Of a stretch of 64,000 nucleotides of DNA, positions 33,870-45,600 are shown piece after piece (position 1 is the first letter of the stretch; each line of letters starts with the position of its first letter). The translations under genes and the position numbers were made by a program. Origin of the DNA: Laccaria trichodermophora (Eukaryota; Basidiomycota; Agaricomycetes; Agaricales; Hydnangiaceae); NCBI GenBank assembly GCA_018417955.1, contig JACTVC010000041.1:124001-188000 (forward strand), given 5' to 3'. The notes beneath the pieces were generated by a model. The model did no database searches. It had not been told where the DNA came from and worked only from the letters and a program-made list of their open reading frames with translations.

Positions 33870-36692
33870 ATGGCGGACTGTTTTCCGCCCGCCTCGCATC
33901 TACAACTTAACGAACCAATAGTCTCCAACACAACAGCGAATACCGTATCCTATGCTCAACAGATATCGGGAGTTTCTGTGACGGCGTGCATGAAGGCGGC
34001 GTATGATGAATGTAAAGAACGAGTGGCACAGATTGCGGCTCAGTGCCGAGGGAAGAATCGAAAGTTTCGGTGAGCGTTGTTACCCTTCCCGAGCCAGCGC
34101 CAAAAACGCTTATGACGCATTGCGTGGATTTAGTGATGTCGAGTTTGACCTCGATAATGATCGCCAAAAGTGTTTGCATAATTTGGTGGAAAACAACCTG
34201 TTTTCGCCTTCTGACGTACGGCGCGTCTCCGATCTGTTTAAAAACCCGGTGTTCTATAGCGGTACCACGAAGTCGGCTGAGATTGTGCAGGGAGAAGTTC
34301 AGGATTGTTACTTGGTATCGGCACTGTCGAGCATGACGTCAGTTGCGGGATTAGTCGAGGGTTTTTGTGTTGCAGTGAGTACCGGGTCCAGCTCTTCAGA
34401 CCGATAATCTACTAATTTGGTTGGTGTTTAAGCGAGACGAGGTTGTTGGAGTGTATGGATTCATTTTCTACCGAGATTGTTACTGGGTGCCTGTGATCAT
34501 AGACGAGTGAGTCGAGCCTATGGGCCTGATCTTCTTGCTGCTGATGGTGTCCTCGATAGTCTTCTGTTTACGAGAGTACCTAAGTATGAGCAACTGGCGG
34601 CTGTGGAAAAAGAATTGTATCACTTTGACAAGACGAAGTACAACTCAACAGCACGAAAGGGCGGAGAGAGCCTGTACTTTGCAAAGTGCGGCAAGTCCGG
34701 CGAGACATGGGTTCCCTTGGTGGAAAAGGCGTACGCCAAGCTTCACGGTGATTACGCTTCCGTGGGGTTCGGAAGACCTTGCGATGCGATTGAAGACATG
34801 ACCGGGTATGTGCCTTGGTTTCGAGAGCAGGGTCTTTGCGCTGACACTCTTTTCAGTGGTGTTTCGAACCTTATCCTAACCAAGGTTGGTCCACCTTTCA
34901 CAGTTTGCAAAACTCTTTATTGACGACAGATGGCAGGATATCCTTAACGTTGATAAGTTCTGGAACGACGAACTCTTGAAGGCGAACACGGATCGCCTCT
35001 TTGGTTGCTGGTTCAAAACCCTGGATGGGGTTCGTAGCGGGCTTACCAATGCGACCGTTGACGGGCTTGTCGGGAATTTGTCTCACTCGGTAATCAGAGC
35101 GGTCGAAGTCAAGGGGAAGCGGTTTGTCGTGCTGCGTAACCCGTGGGGCGAAGCAAGCTGGGGAGGGCCGTGGTCGGATGGATCGAAAGAGTGGACTCCG
35201 GAATGGCTCGAGGTTCTGCCTGAACTAGGCCATGATTTTGGAGGAAACGGACAGTTCGTCATGGACTGTGGGTGCATCTTGGATACCAGTACGAGAACTT
35301 GACTTGACCTTCCCCGATTTATCCAGACAGCGACTTCTTGAACATCTGGCAAGAGATTCAGAGGACTTTGTTGTTCGACGACAGCTGGGTGATGTCCGCA
35401 CAATATCTTCACATCCCCGAACAACCGAAGTATTCGGCATGGTCCTTTGGTGATATCAGCTGTGCGTTCTGTCCACCAGCTGCATCTTTTTGGGGCTTAC
35501 GATCGACTACAGTCACGTTCTCTATTCCGGTGGCCTCCCCGACCCTAATTGTGCTCTCAAAGATCGACACCAGATACTTCAAGGATATCGAAGGTCCTTG
35601 TATTTGGACTGTGGATTTCATTCTCGCAAAAGAAGGCGCGACACGTCCGTTGGCTGAATCATCGTACGCCTTCTTCTACACACGCAGCACCAGCCTAGAA
35701 ATAGACTTGGAGGCAGGCAACTACGTCGTCCATGTGCGTTGATCTGGGTGTAAAATCAATCCTTTTTGCTGAACTCTTGTTAGGCGCGACTTGATCCTTC
35801 AATGGTCCGATCGAAGGTGGATACAAAGTCAACAGCTCACTTTCGTTTTTGACCCTTTTCACCAGGATTATTTCAGGAATGGCATCGATTTCGGGTGGGA
35901 CAAACGCAAGCTTGCGAGGATTATGAGTGAGAGAGCCAAGGGCATGTTTATCGCTTCGAGTATGTCTCGTATCTTAATTCCTACTCTCGACTTTAACTCA
36001 TCTCACTCTCCCAGATTATGAACCAAAGTGAGCCATCTTGCAGATGTTACTGCGTAACGCCGATCATGTCTACTAGCCCAAAACATCTGGTCACTCCGAT
36101 TACCACAGTCCTCAGCGGAGAAGCAGCCAAGGCTGATAAGAGCAGTTTGGAGGCCCTCAAGACGTACGGTGACGTGAAGCCTGGGGAGAGCATAACTGTT
36201 ACCACCACGACGACCACGAAAACGGTCGTTGCGAAAAGCAGCCAAGAAGCCAGTCCAAAAGCGAATATGGTCAACGGAACAGACCCCATGAACCGGGTAA
36301 ACGGGCATAGGCCCTTGCATAACGGCATCCATCAGCCTGACAATAGTCCTCGGAACGGGATGCATTCTCCTCCACCGAACGCTTATTCAGGTGTATACCC
36401 AGTATCCAATCGTCATCCAATCGAGCCCAGGTGGGCGGGAGCTTTCCCTCCTTCAGTAGCGGATTCCCCACCGCAGTCTCCACGACCAGCTTACCCTGGT
36501 TGTCTGGCATCATTCCCGGCCCCTATGATAATCCCTGCCCCGATTGCCTATTCCCCTCCGCCACTGCCCCCTTCACAGGAAGTTCTGGAGGATGACAATA
36601 CGATTGTCATTGGGTTGCGTGTGTATACCCACAAGAACGCCCCAACACTGATCTGTGGACGATTGAAGAGTGGGCTTGAGAAGGGATCTTAG
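33870..36692 (+). CDS. calpain-like protein with substituted active-site His (probable pseudoprotease)
   Basis: Paralogue of the calpain at 18388-21090, aligned over nearly its whole length. ATG 33870 opens 'MADCFPPASHLQLNEPIVSN'. The Cys block reads 'GEVQDCYLVSALSSM' (family GDCWFLSA: Cys kept, G and W changed). The His block reads 'GLVGNLSHSVIRAVEVKG' where the paralogue has '[18 protein letters not shown]', so the catalytic His position is Leu. The Asn block '[20 protein letters not shown]' is kept. Domain-III-like and tail parts are preserved, including 'TTTTTKTVVAKS' and the final '[20 protein letters not shown]'. Introns are at positions matching the paralogue and the frame is open throughout, so it is a conserved gene rather than a dead copy. 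Loss of activity is inferred. Confidence 0.82.
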
Positions 36693-38037
36693 GGGACTGA
36701 CTCTCTGTCACGTAGCTAGATATCATATCACTTTTACTGGCCTGTTTTCAATACGTATGACATTTATCGAGATGCGGCTTTGAAGTTGATCAGCGGACAA
36801 TTGAAGAGTAGTACTGTGCACCCCAGTTCGGGTTGTTTTCCCCCGATCACCGAGTGCTTTCAATCTTTCACTGGAAGATCGGGTGCCTACTTGGTTATTC
36901 TGAACCCAGTAATAATACCCAGATATTACCAGGTTATTAAAATCACCCGGAAACCCAGTAAATTTTACCTTGTCCTCGAAACCAGTAGATACCAAGTTAA
37001 ATTATAACCTGTTCAACAAGTGATCTTCATCAGTATATATATCTCGGGGGAGCGATGTCATTGTGGAGCATACGGCGCAATCTCTATCATATTATAATAC
37101 GACGACAGTGTTTCCCACGGGAGACAAGACAATCTGGCTTCTGATTGGCTGAGCCAATTTGGGCATTTTTTCTCCCACCACCTGCGTTGACATGGACGAC
37201 TCAATAAGGAAAAAAGTACTCTTCCAATCATGCGTTAACACTTGAGACAGGGTCCAATGTTTGCTTTAGGCAAAGGTACCTCCATAATTGTCAACACATG
37301 TAGAATAATAAAGCTGCTGTGCATTCCAAAAACATTGATTAACAAATTTTCAAACTGATGAACAATAAAAATGTCAGTCATATTGACTGCCCAAATCCAT
37401 TATTTTAATCTTTAACATATTCTTCAGCTGAGTGGTGTTGTGTGATATAGGATTGGAAGGGAATGCCCAGAGGCCATAGTCAAACAGTGGTATATAGCTA
37501 GATTTGGATATCTTACATAATATATTGATCTTTTGTCTTGAACCACCATCTTGTCAGCAGTCTTGCCATCCTCTTGCACTTCATGTAGTGCTTTGTATAT
37601 CTGTACTTCCTACAGTATGCATAATCATGTTGGGCCAGCTGAGTATCTTGTAACTGCTCATTGCTCACTTATGGGTGTTGATCCCAGATCCACCCATTCT
37701 TGCCTCCTCCTTCCCTCTTGGCTTCAGCTATGCGAGAAGTTCAGAGTGAACACTTCACATGTTGCCATGGCTACCAAGACTATTTCTCTGAGAAACTATT
37801 TAAATGTGTGAATTGAATGTGGTTCATGTTCTTATTGTTCTTCATTTTGTAATTTTAAGAATGAATTTGTTTGGGATGCACATTTGTTTCATTATTTTAC
37901 AAGTGGCCACAAATAAGGAGGTACATTTGTACTGATTATTTATAGAGCCCTGTTTCAAGTGTAAATGTCCTTGAGCCTGCAACCTTTGACGAAACCGCTG
38001 GCCCTTGGCCCTTGCTTCCCGTTCTGTCACCATCAAG
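36693..38037. other. AT-rich intergenic DNA, no gene
   Basis: No supported gene. A run of short repeats built on ACCCAGTA/ACCAGGTTAT lies at about 36895-37010. Near the right end, the minus strand carries open sequence that was split by the LTR element. Confidence 0.45.
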
Positions 38038-38042
38038 TTGCC
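38038..38042. repeat. target site duplication TTGCC, left copy
   Basis: TTGCC immediately before the 5' LTR is repeated at 49074-49078 immediately after the 3' LTR. Five bases is the length expected for a retroviral-type integrase. Confidence 0.9.
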
Positions 38043-38410
38043 TGTAACGACGGGGTAGCATATACTTCTTGCATGATCTAGAACCATCATATTTACACAT
38101 ATTTGTCATCACTCTGTATAGCGTCGTGTTCATGACTAAGATAGACACTTTGCAACCACATTATACATTACATGTGGACAGAGTCACCCCATTTCTATAC
38201 GGCTAGGCAGCCTTATGCCTCCCCTCCGGGATACAAGAGTCCTGCGCCGGGTGACCGCGCCCCAGTTCCTGGGTCACAGGATATCCTCCACATGGTGTCG
38301 CCTTGCGGCACCACTTTACTATCTCTCTCCCGCATACCCCGGATATTCTCCGCCGCCATCTCGCACTCACGCCTTCGTCGAGAAGTCCTGATCAGCCCTT
38401 CGGTTTCACA
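38043..38410 (+). repeat. 5' LTR (368 bp)
   Basis: Same length as the 3' LTR, with no indels and eight substitutions (38049, 38060, 38089, 38126, 38306, 38334, 38389, 38402). All are C/T or G/A changes at CpG dinucleotides. TATA-like words lie near 38117 and 38161. Confidence 0.95.
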
Positions 38411-41400
38411 ATGGTGGGGGCACCGCGGACTTCATCAAGATGAAGTCCCAGAGTGCAAGGAATCGGAGAAACTACATAAGGCAAGTCTGATTGACAGATC
38501 CTGTCAACTCACGACGCCTTCCAGAATTCCCGACTCCCAAGTAAACCTAAACCCTAACACAGGTGAGAAAACCGTGGACCATGCCCTACACGACGTTCCC
38601 ACACCTTCGATAGCGCGATCACCTGCTGCTTTCGAAGGTAACGTTTCGGCTACATCAAGCAACGGTTCTCAGCCTTCGATAATCAGGACATCGTCGAAGA
38701 ATCCATCTCTCCCAACCAACACGAGCTATGCCTGTGGCAGTGGCACGAAGAACTGCCAACGTCAGGATTTCGAAAGCTGGAACTCCCTCTCGCAGACAAG
38801 CCCTCAACTGGGCAAAGACAAGTCTACCGTTGATCCAACCGGTCGATCCCCCCTGGAAACCTCATTAGCGCGAACTCTCGCTGCTGACGAGGGTGATAGC
38901 ATCCCTTGGTGGATCGATGGCTCTTCGTCCCCAACTATCCTGTGTGAAGATGTAGCAGCAACCCATCAAACTATCCAAACCATTCCTGTGCCCTCGATAG
39001 CACGTATACCCGCTGCTTTCAAGAAGGACGACTTTGCACCCTCCCTATCCACGCTAGTGCGTATATCCGCTGCTCTCGAAGATAACGACTCAGCCACGAC
39101 AATCGTCGACCTTACATCCTCCATACCCACGATAGCGCGACCACCCACTGCTTTCGGAGGTAACCACCTGGCTACGACAGACAACGGCTCCACACCTTCG
39201 ATAACCCTAACAATGTCGAAGCGACCCCTCCCAACCTACATGAGCTATGCCCGCAGTAGTTGTGCAAGGGACTGCCAGCGGCAGGCCCTCAAAAACCGGA
39301 ATCCCCTCTTGCAGACAAGCCAGACGGTCATACCCCCTCAAGGACTTCCATTCTGTCGACAATCTATTGTCTACGCGAGCCCTCAATGGTGTGAAGACGA
39401 GCCAACCGTCGACTCAGCTGGCCAATCTGACTTGGAAACCTCATTAGCACGAAATCTCACAGCTTTCGAGGGCAACTACGCCACTCAGCTGACTGACAGT
39501 TCCCCATCCTCGACTACACTATGTGAAAATGAGACAACGAACTATCAAACCGCCCTCGCCATTCCTAGACCCACTTTAGCGCGTTTACACACTGCTTCCA
39601 AAGTTAGTAACTCGCTTTGGCGGAACTACAACTTCTCATCTTCAGTAGCTCTAACCATGTCCAAACCACTAAATGATAGTATTCCCTCATCTCTCCCACA
39701 CGATATGAGCTATGCCCGCTGCATTTGCGCGAGTAACTGCAACCCTCCAGACCTCGAAAGCAAGAATTCCTTTGAGTTGACGAGCCATACGATCGTATCC
39801 TTGGAAGAATATACACCCTGTCAGTGCCCTAATCACCAACCACTGCCGTTTGAGCCAGGCGGACGCTGGCGAAACTCTCCTTTATCCAGTTCAACAGGTT
39901 CAACAGCTTGCCCCGCAAACGACGACAACAGTCAAGGGTTCCGCAACGTTGGTAACTCTGCTAATCAGGTACCCATAATTTCGGCAATGGTGGGGGAGCA
40001 TGACCTCAATGCTACCTTCCATTTGAACGGCGACCCCTCGCCGATACCTGAACCTGCTCTTACAAGACGACATACTATGGACTATACAAGTTTCAACGGA
40101 ACTCCCTCCGAACCCATTCCTAGAGCCAGGAAGAATAAAGAAGGAGGAGCATCAATAATAGAAGAACCTGTCCTCAGAGCTTCCCCCTCCATAAACTATA
40201 GACTCTTGCCAGTAACAGGACCCGTGCCCAGTAAGAGCATGACTAAAGTGTTCGCCGCTCACAAAAGCGCGATTCCCCTTAGGAACAATATCAACTACAC
40301 GACTACGGTGGATGATGACTCTACGTCTTCAAGTACCCTGGTAATGTCGAGTCAATCCCTCCCAACCTTTACGAGCCATGCCTGCAGCCGTGGCGCGAGG
40401 AACTGCCATCGTCAAGTCCACAAAAACTGGAACCCCCTCACGCAGACGAGGCAAACAGTTGTTTCCTCTGAAGAGCTTCCACTCTGTCAACGCCCTATGG
40501 TCTATACAAGCCCTCAATCGCGTAAAAGCCAACCAACCATTGACGCAGACAGCCAATCTGCTAGCATCCCAGTAACCTTGTCAGCACGAAATCTAGCAAC
40601 CTTCAAGGGTGAGCCAACCATCGACCCAGCCGGCCGACTTACCCTGGATCTCTCGTTAGTGCGAATTCTCGCAGCTCTCGAGGGTAACTATGCTACTTGG
40701 ATGATTGACGATTCCCCTTCCTTGACAACTCTGTCCAAAGATGAGACAACAGGCTATCAGACCCCCCACGTCGTTCCAAGACCCGCCTTAGCTCGATTAC
40801 ACTTTCCTTCTGAGACTGGTGTCACATTTTGGCAGAACTACCTCCTCTCATCTTCAGTAGCCTTGACCATGTTTAGTCCACGGTCATCTACTTTAAACGA
40901 CATGAGCTATGCCCGCTGCACTTGCGTGAATAACGGTTACCCTCGAAACCTTGAAAGCGAGAATTCCTTCCAACGATTGACCCAGGTGATCATATCCTCT
41001 AAGGTATTCACGCCTTGTCGACGTCCTAATCATCAGCTGCCACCACTCAAACCAGGCGGCAGGGGGCAGACTCTCCCACTACCACGCTCGATGATTCCGA
41101 TAGCCCCTTCTGCTAGTAACGACAACCTTAGTCATGGGTTCTGCAATATCATCATCTCAGTTGAAAAGAGACTCGTAACTCACTCGACGACTAAAAGAAA
41201 GAAAGTAAAAGGAATGACAATGACAAATGAACTGAGCGGCGTTCTCTCTCCGCTGATCAGTCTCGAGCATCTAAGACCTCACTCACCGACCAACATTAAC
41301 TCAGTAGGCTTAACCATGGGTCTCACTGCTCCTCGAAACATGAAACAGACGCCTAGGCCCAGTAAGGACTCGACTACTACGGCCGCTGCTCTTAAGAGCG

Positions 41401-42683
41401 CGAACCTCCCGGAAATAACTGATTCCAGCGATATGTCTGAGGAATCTTCTGCTGTCAGCATGGAACCGCTGGCTGCCATAGGCGCAACTACTCAACGAGA
41501 GATTGAGGATGACTTGTCGCAAATAACCTTGTCAAGTCAGTTAGAAGGAGAAAGCGAGTCAGAAACGGCGATGGTAGAGCGTGAAGACTCGACTGAATCC
41601 CAAGTGGATTTCTGGAACATTGGGAATGTTACTCTCCTCAATCACGCTCTCGCTTCCATAACGGGGCCTGTACCCCTTAGTCTTCATTCCCTAGTTAGCG
41701 TGACCTTCGAAGGAACGTTCCCAAACTCTATGAATCCGCTAAATGAGAGTCGAACGCCTATGTCTCATGAAGTCGCCGTCTTAACCATCACTGCTCACAA
41801 GAGGGCGAACTATCCTGAACTGAAGGCCTCCAACAAAATTACTCAGAATCCTTACTCTACCAATTTGTATCAATTCGCTGCCTCAGGCGCGGCCATTCAG
41901 GTTAAACTTAAAAGCGACGAAACCCTAACTCCCTCACTGAGTCAAATTGTGGAGGGAAGTGAGCCAGAGACAATGGCAGAAGAACAAGAGGAAAGATCCA
42001 AGCTCCACACGATCCTCTGGGACATTAAAGCCCACTCTCCCGCAAATCCCATCCTCATGAACGTATCGGTACTTGTGTTCATCAGTCCCCAATGCCTAGA
42101 CGGCATGACTCAAGAGGGAACATACTCAAGCATTACGACCTCAGGGGGCGACGTGAACTACCTCAGTACGATGACCTCTGACAAGATTGCTCGGAAATTG
42201 TACTTTATCTACACCTACTGTCTCGCTGCCTCGAGCGCGGCTACCCCATCTAAAATTCTGAGCGACGGTACCTGGACATTTTCGTCAAGTCCAACTAAGA
42301 TAGAAAGGTTCTGGAACTTCGGAGTCATTAAGAAGCCAACCGCCTGGATAAAACCTGATGCTATACCCTCGAGTCATACACCTGAGGCCTTCATCATTAC
42401 TGCTACCAAGGATGCTATAGCACCCAACAACCTCATGTTTCGGGGACGAGGGAAAGACTGTCAAAGGAAACGTCTAGTAGGATACGCCAACTTGGATGTT
42501 TCTCATAGGGACGGACGAAACATCCTCCTGGAAGCTTCTCACGCTACTGTCTCAAAGAAACGAATCCTGCAAGTTCCAGCAAAGTTCTTCCATAGCCAGG
42601 AATGGAGAAGATTCATATGGATTTATACAGCGCATCGCGCACTACAGCATAATACAACTGTAGCCCCTGAACAACTCATGTGA
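38172..42683 (+). CDS. LTR-element ORF1 (1503 codons), Ser/Thr/Pro-rich with five Cys-containing repeats
   Basis: Function unknown. The frame opens at an ATG inside the LTR, passes through the primer-binding site and continues to a TGA at 42681-42683; ORF2 then continues in the same frame. Five diverged repeats of about 155-220 residues are visible. Their Cys-containing segments start near residues 183, 356, 511, 733 and 910: SYACGSGTKNCQRQ, 'SYARSSCARDCQRQ', 'SYARCICASNCNPP', 'SHACSRGARNCHRQ', 'SYARCTCVNNGYPR'. A second recurring block is of the type (P)SIARxPAAFEGN. Types alternate a-a-b-a-b, pointing to duplication of an a-b pair. The region after residue 1000 is acidic/Ser-rich and not repetitive. 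A structural (Gag-like) role is possible by position only. Whether translation really starts in the LTR is unclear. Confidence 0.6.
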   Translation: MWTESPHFYTARQPYASPPGYKSPAPGDRAPVPGSQDILHMVSPCGTTLLSLSRIPRIFSAAISHSRLRREVLISPSVSQWWGHRGLHQDEVPECKESEKLHKASLIDRSCQLTTPSRIPDSQVNLNPNTGEKTVDHALHDVPTPSIARSPAAFEGNVSATSSNGSQPSIIRTSSKNPSLPTNTSYACGSGTKNCQRQDFESWNSLSQTSPQLGKDKSTVDPTGRSPLETSLARTLAADEGDSIPWWIDGSSSPTILCEDVAATHQTIQTIPVPSIARIPAAFKKDDFAPSLSTLVRISAALEDNDSATTIVDLTSSIPTIARPPTAFGGNHLATTDNGSTPSITLTMSKRPLPTYMSYARSSCARDCQRQALKNRNPLLQTSQTVIPPQGLPFCRQSIVYASPQWCEDEPTVDSAGQSDLETSLARNLTAFEGNYATQLTDSSPSSTTLCENETTNYQTALAIPRPTLARLHTASKVSNSLWRNYNFSSSVALTMSKPLNDSIPSSLPHDMSYARCICASNCNPPDLESKNSFELTSHTIVSLEEYTPCQCPNHQPLPFEPGGRWRNSPLSSSTGSTACPANDDNSQGFRNVGNSANQVPIISAMVGEHDLNATFHLNGDPSPIPEPALTRRHTMDYTSFNGTPSEPIPRARKNKEGGASIIEEPVLRASPSINYRLLPVTGPVPSKSMTKVFAAHKSAIPLRNNINYTTTVDDDSTSSSTLVMSSQSLPTFTSHACSRGARNCHRQVHKNWNPLTQTRQTVVSSEELPLCQRPMVYTSPQSRKSQPTIDADSQSASIPVTLSARNLATFKGEPTIDPAGRLTLDLSLVRILAALEGNYATWMIDDSPSLTTLSKDETTGYQTPHVVPRPALARLHFPSETGVTFWQNYLLSSSVALTMFSPRSSTLNDMSYARCTCVNNGYPRNLESENSFQRLTQVIISSKVFTPCRRPNHQLPPLKPGGRGQTLPLPRSMIPIAPSASNDNLSHGFCNIIISVEKRLVTHSTTKRKKVKGMTMTNELSGVLSPLISLEHLRPHSPTNINSVGLTMGLTAPRNMKQTPRPSKDSTTTAAALKSANLPEITDSSDMSEESSAVSMEPLAAIGATTQREIEDDLSQITLSSQLEGESESETAMVEREDSTESQVDFWNIGNVTLLNHALASITGPVPLSLHSLVSVTFEGTFPNSMNPLNESRTPMSHEVAVLTITAHKRANYPELKASNKITQNPYSTNLYQFAASGAAIQVKLKSDETLTPSLSQIVEGSEPETMAEEQEERSKLHTILWDIKAHSPANPILMNVSVLVFISPQCLDGMTQEGTYSSITTSGGDVNYLSTMTSDKIARKLYFIYTYCLAASSAATPSKILSDGTWTFSSSPTKIERFWNFGVIKKPTAWIKPDAIPSSHTPEAFIITATKDAIAPNNLMFRGRGKDCQRKRLVGYANLDVSHRDGRNILLEASHATVSKKRILQVPAKFFHSQEWRRFIWIYTAHRALQHNTTVAPEQLM
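38412..38448 (+). promoter_or_regulatory. putative primer-binding site and adjoining hairpin
   Basis: TGGTGGGGGCACC starts one base after the LTR, as a tRNA primer site should (complement of a CCA end). It is followed at 38427-38448 by a perfect hairpin with arms GGACTTCATC and GATGAAGTCC and an AA loop. It does not look like the usual initiator-Met site; priming mode is unknown. Confidence 0.5.
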
Positions 42684-45600
42684 TTGCTTGAATCAGGAAT
42701 GGAGCTGGTTAAGATTGCAAGAGAGGAAGTAAGCCCCCACGAGTCGACCCTTGCAAATGAAGGTCCTAAGCCGTCGATGAGTGCAACTATACCAAGCCTG
42801 CTCCTGACAAGCGACATTGTCCTAGTAATACTGTCCTCCTGCCCCGCTGCCTTGATAGGCGCGAATAGAATACTTGTGCCTCGTAAAGGAGCGAACAAAA
42901 CACTTGCAGTCCTATGGAGCATGAACAATTCCGAACTAGACGAAATTATTAGAATAACTCTTGCGATAGACCCGTCTCTGTCCGCAGACGTGACTCAACT
43001 TACACGAAGTAAACCAACCAGATTGAGGGAGGTGGTGCCTGAAGACAAGGATCAAGGACTGACTCGCCCTCAACTGGTAGACCAAGACGAGGAAACCACA
43101 AACCCTTTTACTAGGCTCGAAGCCTCGGATGGAATTGAACATGATATAGTGTCCAAAGTCACGCGAGCTATTTCGTTCAGGAAACGGATCATACGACACC
43201 TGGCAGATACCCTTCACGAACAAAGACAGGTCCAAGCGCTATTGAATTATGATTTCTTCCTTCAACAATCATGGCTCTCTCGTTCACGCCAAATGGATGT
43301 ACGGTCTACTTACCCCATGCTACTTGACCCATCGGTATTCTTTAGAAATCCTATTGCTGCATATTTGCGCAATCAAGCCTATACGGACTACCAGAAACCC
43401 AAAGGATTCTCTACTCAACGACCACAATCACCAAGTCGGACAGAGTACTGGAGAATTAGTAGGAAGATTCGAAAACGAAGGCACACCCTAGAGCAGACTC
43501 GAATGAAGCGACTCTTCCATCCCTCTATCAGCTCACGAATCTACTCCAAGACTCTTACCATGCCCGACCGAATCATGTCTCAAGTTGTAATAACCTTATT
43601 CAGAATCTCGGAGTGCCGACCTTTGACAGCCCAGCCCCTGTATGAAGAGGAAGGATCCATGATCCCAACGAGTTCATCAACTTCTACAATAGGACCGAAA
43701 TTGGCGCACAATTTTGCAGCAAACGGAAGTTGGAGTATAAGAGTAGTTGAGGAACCCCTGGTACTGGGCTTGATGTCTACCCCTGGGTCAAGAGGACATA
43801 CCGTGTGGCAGTTACCCGGATTGGGAAATATCAATAGTTCGACAGCCAGAATCCCCCTGAGCAAAATGATAACTACGAAGAAGAGGTTAAAAACTGTTAC
43901 TACGACTCACTCCTCTGATCGCGTCAAGGCGCCTGCTGCATACTATATGCGCAAACTAAGCTGGGATCCGAGGACCTCCTATATTCAATGCTACTTCCAT
44001 TTCCTAAATGGAGATTGTGCTCAAGACCGGGCTACAAGTTACTGCTCCAACAAAAGAGCCTTCTATTTTACCCTACCGAATCTGCTATTAGTGAACAACC
44101 GTACTCATGACAAGTTATCTGACGACAAGAGACTTGCACCATTCTACAGTAATGACTATTCACATGCCGTGCTCTCAACAAGTGAAGAATTCAGTAATAT
44201 GGAATATAACCAAGGATTTTACACCTTTATTGAGGAAGCAAATAAGGAGAGAGACACGAACTTTGCTAGCAATACTAAAGCTAAGCCCCTTAACCGATTG
44301 TTCTGGGCTGGGGGGCTTGAAACCATGATTAGGAAGAAGTTATTCCTACTTGGTAGAACAAGGAAAGAAGCGACCTTTGAGTGGGACAGAACCGATGCAG
44401 GCCTGATCCACCACGCGAGGAATGCATTAGTGTCCATACCAAGCCCATCCTTGAGGATTGTCCATCTCCGAGGAAACATAATGTTCCTTGGAAAACCCCA
44501 ATGTTTGTTCACGCCGGTAACGCCAACTCAAGACAATCCCCGGGAATTCGCTGCTATGAAGCGCGATAGAATCATCGCCAAAAGGCTTGAAGTCATCAAC
44601 CTAGGTGAAGCGCTGTCGAACATGACTTGTTACCGAGTTCACGCCCTACGCCACAATGAACGAAGAATTAGTTACGGAAAAAAGAAAGGCGAGGAACAGG
44701 CTCTAATCACTGAAGTCTGGGAACGACTCCCAGCAGGAGCAAGGGAACCCGTTGGGGATTCACAGATCATAAAAGACCTATGCTTTGCTAGGATCATCTT
44801 TGAAGGTCGCAAGCCATTTGGGCGCGTAATACTCGCTGCCTCAGCTCACATTGGTAATATGGCCATTGGGATCGTGGTAGCGTATATGATGCTCGTTGTC
44901 CCTAGGAAGGCCGGGACACGCGCAAACCTGAAAGGTAGCGCGATGTGGCTCTCTGAATGTGAGACTTCAGATGACGCCCTCTTACAGCCATTTAGCATGA
45001 CTGTGGGCATGGAGGGTCAAGACATAGTAATTGCCTCCCCTTTACCCATTGCCGACACCAGCCCTCTCCCGTGGCATGTCCTAGGGGGGGAAGTAGTTGA
45101 TTATCTACATGACCAGAGTATTATGGACAGACCTCGGGACGAGCGCCTACATGACCCACCGGATGTTGTAATCAATAGGTCTCGAGCCGAAAGAATCTTG
45201 GAAGTCATGAGGATGAACTTGCCTAGTAGAACAAACATTCCTGGAATTCTAAGGGATCAGGACTCCGAAAGCGTGGAGTATCTGACAGTGGAAGCCTTTG
45301 AGTCTGAGGGACGATCCAAGGATGACCTTCCATGGAAACTGAAAACCACAGCCTTTTCAAAGAATCCCATTGACGAAAACGTAGACAAGCTGATTATTCT
45401 TGACCCTGAGACATCCCTCAAGCATAAAGGAAGGTCTTCTGAAGCATGGCGCAAGGATGTCGCGGTCTGCGGAGTGAATGGTCGATTGGGACATGTAAAA
45501 GCGCGAATTCAGACCCCGCAGCTACCTGATATACAACCGACCTCAGAGCTCACGAACGGAGTGCTCCCAGCTAGGCCTAAGACCATAGATAAGCAACCCA

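Noticed and set aside
38172..42683. Gag-type zinc knuckles in the Cys-rich repeats of ORF1
   Set aside because: The CCHC spacing C-x2-C-x4-H-x4-C is not met in any of the five repeats.
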